Positions 37,001 through 49,545 of a stretch of DNA of 64,000 nucleotides are shown here, in pieces. Every line of letters begins with the position of its first letter. Position 1 is the stretch's first letter. The DNA lies in the NCBI GenBank assembly GCA_011009095.1, contig VTPC01091012.1, positions 53,773 through 117,772 of the forward strand, read 5' to 3'. Origin of the DNA: Ignelater luminosus (taxonomy: Eukaryota; Arthropoda; Insecta; Coleoptera; Elateridae). A program made the translations under genes and the position numbers. The notes beneath the pieces were generated by a model that searched no databases, had not been told where the DNA came from, and saw only the letters and a list, made by a program, of their open reading frames with translations.

Positions 37001-38925
37001 CCAGCTTGATGTGTGTAAGTGGTTGGAAAATAGCGGTGTATTAAAATGTGTGGCTAAGAAAAAGGGGGCAAAAAAACCTCATATGTTCCACTTCTTTGTG
37101 TGTTGAAGCTCGTTATTTATTCATGAGAAGTCTTTTTCGAGGTAATTTTCGACGAGTAAAATATTCCAACTTGAGTTTTTGGGCGAAAATTATATTTCGT
37201 GTAAAACACAGCAGCTGTTGCTCGTTGTACACATAACATCGTTTAACAACTAACCTAACTTGTTAATATCAAATTAAGGGGTTGTACGGGATTATTCCGA
37301 TGAATCTTTCAATACGATCGAATCCCGAAAATCTCGGTAAACACAACACGTCCCTTTTCCCTTGGGTACCTAACTGGGTGTACTTAGAAGGGGTAAAAGC
37401 AACCCTCACCTGGGGATGACTATCATTTACCTCTAACGTTCACAAACGGTAGAGCAAATTCGTGTCGCATTCACCCACATTATTTGGTGTTACGCGTCCT
37501 CATTTTGTTGAGAGGAATACCGTTTTGTGTTACCCTTCTTTCTAGAAAATAAGACACACGTGCGATTGAAGAGGAATTTATTTGTTTGTTTGCGGTTTAA
37601 TTACATTTCTCTCTCCTTATTTGCTACTTACGACTTATACCGAACTGTAATTATTTTACATTGTCTCGACGGGCTCTACTTAATAATGATATATTAAAGA
37701 GTATGATTCAACAAGGAAGATGTAAACAACAGAACTTGGTTTTATTAATGTGTTTGAGGAATTTAAACGGCGACTCTCGTTGGATTTACACGCTCCTTAC
37801 ATTTATTATTTATGAATGATGTTGTAAATCCTTTATTATGTACTAAAAGGATGTTACACAATCTTGTCATCTACTGAAAATTCGATTTCCTAAAATAAGT
37901 AAAACAAAAAGTAATATAAATAATAGAAGCATTTTACGTATCAGACTGGAAAAAATATTTGAATAGCAAACAAATGAAAAAGAAAACGAAAGATAATGAA
38001 TATCAAAATATATTTGCAATAATGGAAAGACGGAGGTATACTACCTACGTTTAAAAAGTTATTGAAAGTCAACCTTAGTAAAGAAAAATGAGAAATAAAT
38101 AAAGTGATTGAAAGAACCAAAATGAAAACAAAAATACCGGGCGAGTCCATTCCCATTTTTTTTCTTATTCATCAACTCATTGAAATGGAAATTCTGAATG
38201 CATTAATTGTTCTCGTCTTTTTTCATATTTTGAAATACACTAACTTTCACCAGCACTTTCGGCTTCTCCGGAAATTACATCAACTTTCTTATTTAAATAA
38301 GACACTCTGTATATCTTTGTATATTTAAAATCTATGTTTATTAACCAACGAACATTCTGAGTAACCTTGGTGTTTTTTTTAATTTCATTTCAGTTCGTCA
38401 TCAAACCTATAAATTGGTTCTGATCATTTGAATGCGTAATTGTGTTTGTCTTAACCTGATAAACAAGATATGAGCTTTCAAATTTCAAATTGATTGAAGG
38501 AAAATTGAAATTGTGACAGTGAAAATCCTGCAGGATACAGCAAGAAATTACACGATACATACAAAGCAAAATAGGCACATACACAAAACTGAGTTTAGGG
38601 TATTACTGGATTCTTTGCACTAAAATCTATACTAGGCAAGAAAACGCTAAATCTGAAAATTAAGTGATACAGACCAATCTCAAATCATTGTAGTTACTAT
38701 ACAGGATGTTTCAAAAAACATGCAATACCTATCTTCAAATCAAAAAGAGAAAATCTGGGTTTAACGTATTTTCTAAAACGGACTGTATGTACACATCGAA
38801 AGTCAAAAAGACAAGGATATGATGGAAGGCACAATGTCATCATGTTTTGCAAAAATTTCTTCTTGATGCTGATGGATGACTCTGGTTGCAATCGGCCAAG
38901 TGACAGAAAATACCATAGCAACCGG
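31067..38925. other. Intergenic, no gene seen
   Basis: AT-rich. Contains an isolated transposon-like end at 33907 (TA followed by cagtgtgtccaatggg). Short open frames (34101-34349 minus, 36787-37044) show no known motif and are probably fortuitous or decayed repeat DNA. Confidence 0.45.
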
Positions 38926-39255
38926 ATCCGTTCAAAATCCCAACAATCAAAATTCCGACAAATATTTAAAGTCAAAATGCAAGTTTTATAAGGCAAACTA
39001 TTACACCATAAACACTTGCCAAGTAAAAATGGCAAACGGTTAGCACTTAGGGTACCTACTTGATTTGACCACTACTTATCTGATTCTTCCTTCATTTGTT
39101 ATTTAGTTGTGAGAGTTTGAGTGAGATTCTAAGTAACTTCTTCATAAAGTATTTGTTAGGTTAGGTCAGGTTTTAGTGATGAAATAATTTACCTTACAAT
39201 ACTTGCATTTTGACTTTAACCATTTGTCGGGATTTTGAACCAGACCTATAGCAAC
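38926..39255. repeat. Inverted repeat with arms of about 80-90 bp
   Basis: The left arm (38926-about 39015) contains TTAAAGTCAAAATGCAAG and GTTCAAAATCC. The right arm (about 39174-39255) carries the same blocks on the opposite strand. The left arm has a small extra duplication of the AAAATCCCGACA-like unit. The spacer of about 160 bp includes GTTAGGTTAGGTCAGG. A solitary TACAGGATGTTTC lies upstream at 38701. Likely a MITE or transposon fragment. Confidence 0.65.
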
Positions 39256-40307
39256 ATCTGCAAATATATTCAGGAATATTTTGATAGTACTCGTAGTAAT
39301 ATGGTAACAAAGAGTCGTTACTTGTAAGATCTCCCATTTAAAGAAACCAGAACTTTGTAAAATTTCGACTTTTCGGTTTTGGTGTTATAGAATAGGAAAC
39401 TGGGCAAATTTCTCAAACACACCTTTCATGGTACTGCTGGCATTCTACGGCATAGCATTTAGTTCTTTCAGAATATATCATCAGTTTTCACAGAAAAACC
39501 TGTGTTGTGTTTTGCAATTCCAAATTTTCATTATTAAATTGTTGAAAACTATCATTGGGAGTATTTGAAACAAATTCTTGGAATTTCCAGTTTCCGAAGA
39601 AAAAACAAATAATATCTCAACGTTACTATTCAGCTTTTAGTTAGTATGGTGTTATCACTGTACCGATGTATCCACACAATTTTTGCTTTTTCAAAGAAAA
39701 TTTTCCTAAACCATTCAAAATGTTACGTAACGCTACAGATACTCATTTTATATGAAGTAATCAAAAATGATTCATCACTACTCTGAATTTGTCATGCCAT
39801 ACACATTACGACTTAGCAACATTCAATTTTTAATAATCGCTTCATTGATAATTTGCAAAAAAATGTGGTCCATGCGGTCGAGAAACTCGGTTTTCGAGAC
39901 GTATCTTGACGCTAATATTAGTTGAGGACTCTCTTTAATGAACTAGACCATAATCAGAGAAATTGACACTGACTAAGTGCCAACTGCATAATCAATTTCT
40001 AGTTGTAGAGCAGGTATGAAATGCGCTTAGTAGAACATATCTTTTGCCTTAGGCCTCCTTCGTATTGCAAACTCTGTAAGTCGCTGGTCCGTAAACGTTT
40101 AGTCAAAGAGGTTGTTCAATAGATCATTTTATTGTCAAGAACCTTGGAAAATGGACTGTTACTAAAGGCATCCATTATTCTCAGGCAATCTTCCAGAATA
40201 TACTATTACGCTATGAAAAAATGCATAGTTCTATGGTTTTGGAAGCCGCTCCTTCTAGTTTAGCAAAAATTGTTGCTCTCTAGAATTCTTCTGGAGGAAT
40301 GTGTAGC

Positions 40308-40336
40308 CTTCGAGTAAAATCACATTTTACTCGAAG
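40308..40336. other. Perfect 13-bp-stem hairpin with 3-nt loop
   Basis: CTTCGAGTAAAAT, loop CAC, ATTTTACTCGAAG. No mismatch in the stem. It is not followed by features of a known RNA gene; it may be the core of a short palindromic element. Confidence 0.7.
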
Positions 40337-41229
40337 ATTAGTTAACAGAGATTCATTCTCAGTACATAATTCAAATCTTTCAATCAGTTTATTACTACTG
40401 TAAGATGTCTACCACTTTAGAATTCTTGAATTGGTATCCTCCCCAGTGATGGAAACTTAAAGAACAATAAAATCTATCTTGGAAACTATTCACTATCGAG
40501 AAAGAAATGTTAATTCTTGGCGCAGCTATTCGACTCTCACACTGACTTTGATTTCGGGACGCCTTGTATATACATAAACTGTATGTTCTCGAAGAATCCT
40601 GTTTTCAAACAAGATATCTTGATCCAATTTAATTAGTTTGATGTAATTAAATCTTTTAGAAATGATGAATGTAGAGACCTATGTTTGTAAATGTTTCTCT
40701 CTGGTAATATAACTTTATTGGGAAATGGATTGCAATAGTTAGTATATCGTAGCACAAAATTTCACTTTTATTACTTTTAGCAATAAAAGTTTTTCATATC
40801 AGGAAAAACGTAATAAACTTATTAAAGTTACTAATTTAATTTTCATATGGTATTATTAGATAAAGAAACTTTTTTCTCCAAGTACATATCTTGATGTTAC
40901 TCTTATTTCTTTTAAACAAATTGGTAATTTCACCATATTTTTCCCCACGGATGAGGTAGACCATTTTCTTGTAATTTTTCATATAGTATTTGTTATTTCT
41001 ATTTCTACAGACGTTTTATTAAATTACGAGATCAAATAGAGAACACTTTGAAGGGTCATCCAATTGTACGATATGGATAGTCGGTTTTATTGGTGACCAC
41101 AGCTGCCCATCACTTATATTTCGGCTTAATGAGAACAGAATTTACACTCTTGATCCACAATAGTCTCGTGCTGGTGCGCGTGACGTTCCATTTCATTAAT
41201 GCATATCGTTTAATAATACCGAGACAAAT

Positions 41230-41246
41230 AATAATAATAATAATAT
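41230..41246. repeat. (AAT)n microsatellite
   Basis: About six ataat/aat units in a row. Confidence 0.75.
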
Positions 41247-41818
41247 AGGGAATTGACAACATTTTTCATATAAAAACTGTTTAGCAATTAACTACTAGTA
41301 GTTTAAATAAGATAATTCTCTTTCTGAATAGCAAAACAGTACTTCAATTGCTCAGTCATTGTAACAAGTCTAATGAATTTCCGTTTTACTTTATATGCTG
41401 GACAGGGTAGCTAACTTAGTTACAAGTAGAATTGAACTTGCTAACTTTACAACATTCGCTTTTGCAGAAGGAGTCAAAAGAGACTGTTATTATGTTAAAG
41501 GTGATGGCGTTTCATTGTACAAAAATATGATAAAGATTGCAAATTAGTCATCTGTTACCTGTTAGTAAAAGAAATATTTAGACACGGGCAAGTGAGACAT
41601 TTTTAAATTAGAAGAAAAAAGGGAAAAGGACGGAATAAAAATAACCTCGACAGCAATGATACATTAGGTTGTTCCTCATTAAATGAGAGATATGTAGCGA
41701 AAGATACAAATACGAAAGAAACAGAAATATGTTTTCGGGCCAAAAAGCTTTTCCCTTGTCATTGTGTTCCTCTATTGTAGCGATTTCTTTTTTCTACACA
41801 CAAAAAATCGTGGCTAAT

Positions 41819-41843
41819 ATCAACAATCGGTCCGATTGTTGAT
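41819..41843. promoter_or_regulatory. 25-bp palindrome of two facing SOX-like sites (candidate)
   Basis: Arms ATCAACAATCGG and CCGATTGTTGAT are perfect reverse complements around a single T. Each arm contains AACAAT, the core recognised by SOX HMG-box proteins (established knowledge), arranged head to head as in SOX dimer sites. Function is inferred only. Confidence 0.35.
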
Positions 41844-44800
41844 GCTATCTATCTAGCATTCGAATGAAAAGCTTTGAAATCTTTTATAAATTTTAGGCAA
41901 ATAAAAGTGAAAAATATTTTTAATGGAGTAATTTTTGCACGTGTTTTTTTCGAGCCAGGTACCTTTTTAAATATTATAACGAACGCGATTTAATTCAAAA
42001 ACTTAATTTTCAACTTTAATCTCGTTAAAAACTTTTTTTTGTAAACTCTCTTAAGTAAAAAGACACATAATAAGGAAATCGATTTTTCATTTACTTTTCA
42101 AATTTTACATCATCCTGGCAAACGAAGAATAATCACCAAATTAAGGGAAGTGCATAATATTTACAGATTATAGTATAAAATAAATGGTCCTAGCGCGGAG
42201 GTCAGAAATTATATCTGCTTTCTCCTGTCGCATCTCTTGGATACTGCGGGCAAGAGCCACGATCTCAATTAAGTTACAATTAAGTTATCCGTGCTCCAGC
42301 AACCACCGCTACCTCATTAACACAACGAGATGTAGTTATAAGCAAACACACGTCATTAGATCCAGAAGAATTATTTAATGTTGTAAATGCTGCTCTCAAT
42401 ACAAAATCAAAATCTATTGAATGTCGAAAATTTAATCCGGACTTCCAGTTGATTTGATTAAGCAACCCTATAGGAAGTTGGTTAAGTGATCAGAAATTCC
42501 ACTTACAACTTTCGGAGATAAAGCAAAACAATCGCGCATTAAATATCTCTCTATTTTATTGAAACTGTATTTAGTTAAATTTCCAGATAAATCTAGAACC
42601 TATAAATTGGAATAATGAATTTTAAGTTCAAAGACTCATTTAAAAAGTGATTGAATTACAAATGCTGTCATTAAAGGATTCCATAGTAATCCTTAAAAAG
42701 CGATAGTCAGCCAGATCACAAAAAATTTCTTTTTCTTTAGCTTTTGAGACACAAAGAAACTAGGAGATAACTAAAATTAATCCTCAAGATTAACCTCTCT
42801 CGAGTAAAAATTCCAGACTTGTTTCAGGACGTATGTTTATTTATTGCTTTTGGGGTTTCGGGTTACCTTTTTCACGGTTTAATTATGTTTTACGTTTTAC
42901 GTGAGTTTATACCAGAAATTTGGATTGCGTTAATTTTTCACTAGAAAACAACGACTAAACAAGAAAAAAAGGATCCTTTTTTATTTTGCAGAAACTTTTA
43001 ATCATCGTTTAGTATGGTTTTATTTCACTCGTTCAAAAATCGATTCGACAATTTGCCACTTTGAAAATTCATTATTCAAAGTGTGCCAGCAAACAGTAAT
43101 TTAGTCGCAGATATTGGCGCAATTACGTTTGTTGTTTGGTGATCGATATGCTGAAAAGTTTAATGAATTTGTTTTTGGAACAGTTGAGGACAAATGTAAT
43201 TTAGAATGAATTTTGATATTTTCATGGAAATTCTATTCTGCTAACAACCATTCCAAGAAATGCGGCTACTGAAATAATTAATAAATTCTTTCAAATGAAT
43301 AATACTCAATGAGAAAGCCGTCTCAGTAGTAGATACGAATAGCGCAATAATGGCGTCGTCAAATTACCTCTTACGAAAATGATCATGACTCTTCAAGGAT
43401 AGTTTTTCTAGTACCTTGCGATCTCAAAGCAAAGCAAAAACCATAATTATTTCTGCTGCTGCGAAGCCACTGTAGGCAAATACCTTTTCGGCCTTGATAT
43501 AATTTGGTGGTATGGATTGTGAACGCTGCTGCATGCGGATCGGGGATAGCAAGGGATGGGTGATTGAAACTTTTCGCTCAAAACACATCTGACCCGATCA
43601 TCAGTTCTCCGTCGGCTTGCCTTGCGATCTCGAGTTATTAGACTATAAATATACAGAAAAGTGAAAACCTAAATAAGTTCTAGAGTTTCTGAAGTAAACT
43701 GTGACGGTGTGATTTAGGTTTGTTTTGTCCCACATCTGAACATTTGCAAATAATCTTAAAAGCGATAGAATTAAAAATATCTGTAAAAAAAATGAATCAA
43801 AGAATTTTTGGCACCCTTAATCTTATGCTATATAGCTTGGAATTTATGTCAAAACAAGTCTAGCAGTTCTACCAATGAGTGAAAAAAGTTTTAATGAAAC
43901 CAAGCTTCTATAAAAAGTTAGTCAGAATCCGTTCAAGCCTTTTGCAAAAACTGAAATAGTAGGTGTGTCTTTTGATTTCATTACCTCAGATGTTCAAGTT
44001 TGGAATTTTCGAACACCGAATGCATATCATACAATCTGCTCTTCAAGTCCAAAGAGTTTCCAAAATCATCGTCGCATCATAGAAAGTCGACGTCACTTCC
44101 GGTAACATTTTCGACTATCTTCCTATGGATGGCTACATAAATGAAAATTATGTCAAAATATCGATCTAAAAAGTTTAGTATCATAGGATCATTAGGTGCT
44201 AAATGCAATTTTGCAACGGTTTTGTTCATATTTTTCTTTGTATTGAATACATGAATCAAATTCAGATCAAATTAAAGCTTGTGCTTTGTAATAACAAACT
44301 ATCAAAAAATGTCGCACCCCCTTTCTGCAAGCTCCCGGGAGCTGTCTTTTTCATTTTTATTATCTTATTTGTTTTTGTTGTAAAAAGTTTCTTTACCTTA
44401 TCGTAATCAAAGTAATAATATAACGTTTCAAAAGCTTTCGACTTATAATTGTTAAAAAAGAGGTCTGCAAACTCCCATCCTGCCCAAACTCCCCCCTTGA
44501 ATTACAAATATTTATGCTTTTAGGGTGACTCAAATTGGTTCTCATCGTAGAATATCTGACTTGGTATTAACGATAGGGGAAAACGTTTTCGAGACTTTTT
44601 CAACGAACTCCCAAGAAGTCGTTACTGAGTTTGAAAAGTCTGTCTGTTTGTATGTCCGCATTTTTTGTCAAATATTTAAAATTTTGACTTCAGATTTGGA
44701 TTCTACATCAAAAACTAAAGCCAGCGTCAAAATGGCCGCCAAAATTTCATTGTAGTTATGCTTTGCATTCCCAGATGATTTTATCCTGAAATCAAATATA

Positions 44801-45186
44801 AAAACAAAATTCAAATACCGTGGCCTACTTTCGAGACAGAGACGAGAAACGATCTTTCCCAAAAACGATTTGTGCTCACATCTTGTTTATTTCAAGAACT
44901 GCAGAAAAACTTTACAGACATTCTTTACTACAAATCTAATCTCCAATAGCATTATTTAATCATGGCTTATTTGGAAAGGTTATTGTTCAATCTGAAAACA
45001 GCAAACTGCTCGTCGTACAGACAAACGAGCATCAGAAAGAAACGGTAGGCAACGTAGTAAATAGAAGATATTGATTAATTCTAACCTTTAACTTCTGAGG
45101 TTTAATGTTAACACAAAATAAATTTCGTACGTATTAAACGGGAAATACATACATACATACATAGATTGTTATTGAATTAAACAAAA

Positions 45187-45715
45187 TTAAAATAAATCAA
45201 CAGCATATGGTAGAGAAATTGAAGAAAAATCAGGAAAATATTGAACAAGAACCAGACATATCGAAAGACTTGGAAATACTACATTGACTGTTGAGAAAGA
45301 ACAGAGAGAACTGAAGGGTAAATTAACAAGCGGAGGAAAGGAAGGAACTCGCAAACAATAGAAGGAAAAGGTGGAAAAGAGGTAAAAACAAGGCAAAATG
45401 TGAAAGAGAAAAAACATTTTAAAAAAGATAATAGACTCTTGGCAAAACAATAGAGTGAAGTAGTCAAGTCAGTAGAAACACTGAGAAACAGAGAACAAAG
45501 AAATTACAGATGTAACATAACTCAAAAGGAAAAATAAAAAAGAGAAAAGGGGCAGGTTAGTGAGAAGAAAAAAGATAAGGATAACAAGAAATAAATGGAA
45601 CGGTAAAAAATCAACAGTAAAAGAAATAGGATAAATAAGACACTTAGAGAAGAAAAGAACAAAGAAAGATTAGAAATAACAGAAGCAAGAAGAGTATGAA
45701 AATGTTGGAATTGAC
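45187..45715. other. Purine-rich tract of about 500 bp
   Basis: The + strand is dominated by A and G (gaa, aga, aag, gga triplets) with frequent stops in all frames. The minus strand shows only Phe/Leu/Ser-rich open frames that follow from the composition. Not a convincing gene. Confidence 0.55.
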
Positions 45716-47317
45716 GTGCTTGCATTGAATTCTCCATTTTAAACTTCTAAATTTTGAATCGCTGCTGTAAATAGAAAACAGTTACTGATACGTTATTCTA
45801 GAAGTCCATAGCTTACTCTCGTCTCGAGTTAGCGCAATGAAGCTGCCATCTTGGATTTCTCTATAATTTCAGTATTGTGGTTTCCAATGAAAAGCCTTGG
45901 CGATATTTCTCGATTTCTCCAAAATTTTCAGTGTTTCTGGTTCCACATTCAATAATTGTGACTGTCACCATCAGCAACATTAACCTCCTCATTCGCTATG
46001 GAGTTATGCACAAAACGTAGAGCCTGCGCCTTGTCCCATCCAAATATGGAACGACAGCAGTGATCTTTGATATTGTTTGGCATTTTCCGTTTTTTACTTA
46101 TTTTTGCTCTTTTCTCAGAATTATTCATCACATGCCTTGAACCATGTTTTGTGACATTATTTGGTAGAGGCGCCGGGCAACACGTATGAAAAATTGAAAA
46201 AAGGAGTAAGAATCATTAAACAAACTAAAGTCAAAATGAGTCAGAAACTATATCATCTTATGGATGACAATCCTTAGCATTGGCGAAAATTTACAAGGGG
46301 TTCATACTCTTTTAAAATAATTACACCACTGAAATAGTAACTTTTTCGATCTATATTCAATGCTGTAAAAAATGTTTCTCCTAGGTTTTTTTACGTAGAA
46401 TAATACGTCGTCTGCTGGAAAAATTAAATTTTCCAAGATCTTGCTGTTCAACGTCTAGACCGTTTGATTATGTCTTGCAAAAACGCCAGATATTAAAACA
46501 TGAACACAAACAAGATGTTCATCATTGTTCAAATCTTTATATCTCACTAACTTTTCAGCAAACACGTTTACTTAGCTTCTTGACTCCGTTTGGCATGTAA
46601 AACATTACAATAATTTTGTACAGCCATTTATGAAACATCTTGCATTACAAAACAAAATTTCAATCTTCTATGGCAACCCGCCTACCTGCAATGATGTCAT
46701 TTGTAATAAACCAATTCTTTTCTCATTACGACTTTAATTAATTTCAAGAAAAGGTCAAACAATTGCGTTGTACGTTTCTATATTTCATCTACCGAGGAAA
46801 TATATATTTCGATTACGTAAGTATGTATATTGTTATTAAAAAAATATGATTTGTTCCAATTGAAACAATACAATTTCTACTATAGAGTTTTCTTTTAAAT
46901 AACATGCAATAATGTACGTAATTTAAATCAAGCGGAATTTCCCCCAAAAAAAACCAACTAATTAATAATTCCAACAAGCCCTAATGAAAGATTTCCTACA
47001 AACAGAATTTATTAATTAAGATTCATTTCGTTTTGTCATTTCAGTTAGATTGAGTTACACTTTTTTTTCTCCGTTTCAATTTTAACCGAAAGATTCAATC
47101 AACTAAAAGAATGGAAGAATTTTTCTGGAAAAAGGAAACGAGATCTACCTTCAGTAAATTTTTGTTTTACGAGACCAAAATACAACACCCTTGATGTCAT
47201 AAAAAAATTCACTTCACGTTCATATAGCCAAGTAAAAAATTGTAGACATTCCGTCCTAACCGTGAAAACTCATCTGCTTTTCATAAAGCTTGAGCATAAA
47301 GAAAATTTAAATTATGT

Positions 47318-47542
47318 GTGTACATCATGAATATGCAGAGTTGGGTGTTGTCCGTGGTCGAGAGCGAAAATCAACTCGATGAGAAGGAAACTCGCGAAGA
47401 GTTGTTAATATCGCCAACTGAGTGCGAATTTCCAAATTGGGTATCTGTCCGGCTTTTGTATAAGAGAGAACGATTACTGAACAGATCACTTGTTCGATTA
47501 GAAACTGCCAGTCTGATCCGCAATGATGACGCTACAAAATGA
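47318..47542 (+). other. Unidentified short open frame, low confidence
   Basis: An open stretch of about 70 codons with noticeably higher GC than its surroundings, charged composition (EKETREELL, LYKRERLLNRSLVRLE) and no recognised domain. An ATG occurs at 47327. It could be a fragment of a repeat-encoded protein, an exon of an unknown gene, or chance. Only conservation or transcript data could separate these. Confidence 0.2.
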
Positions 47543-49545
47543 TAATGAAGCTAAGGGGAGCAATCCTAGATTTGAATAAATTTTCTCCTTGGATATTTCG
47601 AAGGAGAAAAGGATCAGCTATTAAGACATTTTTGACAAATTTAAAATAAGTTTGCGAGCGATTAGCATTATCGCAAATTGAACATACATACAGATATTAC
47701 GGAATCAAAGATAAGTTAATCGTAAAACAGTATTTGGCAGACAACCAAAAGTTATTAACTTTGAAACGCGAGTGGTAAGTATATGACGCTGTTTATATTC
47801 CAGATAAGACGTATTAATCAACGCAAACATAAAAAATAGTTTCAAGATATTTTTAGTTAAAGGATTTTAGTTTCTTATGTACTCTTTTTAATGCTGTATC
47901 TGGCGCAAAAAGTGTTTGTTTAGAATTAAATCGCGGAAGTTTTTCTTCGGAGAAAAAAGGGAAACAAGTTATAAAGTTGTTTATATCACCTGCATATTAA
48001 AAAATAATTTAGAAACTTCGACACTTACAGAAGCTTTTTCTTACCTAAAAGTTGTTTACGATTGCTAGCATATTAAATTAAATAACAATTCCTGGAAGAC
48101 AGCATCGAAGGCAATATACTTAAAAAGGCAACTAGCAGTATATCGCACGGATATAGAACACGTAGAGAAAAAGAAAAATAAATATTTATTGCAAATAAAG
48201 GAATATGCATTTATGTAAGAGTATCTATGATTCGAATTCAGCACTTTACTTCTAGAATCTGTGATGCTATGAATGTTAAAAGAGGGTATCGAAATATTGC
48301 TGTCCTTTGATCAAAGTTATTAAGAATCATAAATTCGTCTCTTTTGAAATTATTGAAAAATTCTACGAAATAACATCGAGATTAAATTGAATTAAAATTT
48401 ACATGTAAGTTTTAATCAACATTCTTTTAATAAAATTAGCAGTAAAATCTACAACCAGATATTTTGAAGCAAAAACTATAATAATAATTTTGTAAATTCC
48501 TTTTAACCTCTATTTATAGATTTTCCCTAATTCTTAGATGTGTAATTAAATCTACATCTCATTCAGAAAGCCCCGAATCTTGACATATTCTGAATTACTC
48601 GCCTACTCATAGAAGTTTGATGTGGGATCGAAATTACATATATTTTAAAGTATCCATTCGTTAACAGATCTAGAAGTAAAGTATTGTGCAATACGTATCG
48701 ATTCAAATTTTTATGACAAATTAACAAAAATAGAAGAAAGTTAGAGTTACTTTCTGTTTTAGAGACAAAACCAACAAAGCAGTTTTTAGTACAGAAAGTA
48801 CCAGAAAGTAAATTTTGTCAAGTTCAGTAAATTGAACTTGAAAGAAACGCCTGTTCAAGAAGAAAAGCTCAGACATTAGTGCCGTTTTGGATACTTCAGG
48901 TGGGACTAAAAGAAAAGATCCTTGTTACCTCCTAATGGTACTAACGATCTAATGTTCAAACTGTTCAACTCTTGATCAAATCGACTCATTACCCTGTTAC
49001 TTGGTTTGGCAAGAGAAGGGATTAGGTGAAGTAAAAACAAGAATAAAAACTTCCTCTCTTCATTTCGACTTGACCAACTGACGTCATCATTTTCATGAAG
49101 AAGTACATAATCTATAAACGATGGTCTACCTCAATGGTATTTGCCAAGAATTCCAATAAATTAACCAAAAAATCTTTTATCGATTGATAGCTTTCCTGAA
49201 TACAATAATAAAATAATCTAGAATACTTTCTATCTCTAGAGATAGAGGCAAAAATTTAGAAAAGAATTTCCCAAAAGATTTAATCACAATTCAGAGTTCA
49301 AGTGTCAATGAGAAGTAGAGGTGTGAACAAGAGAGGTAAGTATGCGTTCTTGAAACATTAAACTTTTGTACCCTACTGCTTTTGCTAAGACAGTAAATAA
49401 TGAAAACAATTGGTGAGGGTAACTAAGACATCGCCGTTAATACATTTGCCAATAATTATTTCGGTAACAACAGGGCCTAAGTTGGTCGTATATTCGAAAT
49501 TCCACAACCTATGAAAATAAGCCCAGCGTAAGTAGGGAAATTTAA

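Noticed and set aside
39156..39171. Telomere-like GTTAGGTTAGGTCAGG as evidence of a telomere
   Set aside because: Only two to three units, internal and inside an inverted repeat. Such short runs are common in insect genomes.
45187..45737. Minus-strand Phe/Leu/Ser-rich open frames that look like membrane proteins
   Set aside because: They arise from the pyrimidine-rich complement of the purine tract at 45187-45715 and have no family signature.
49230..49245. 16-bp perfect palindrome CTATCTCTAGAGATAG
   Set aside because: Simple sequence of GATA-like units. A palindrome of this size is expected by chance in 64 kb of AT-rich DNA.
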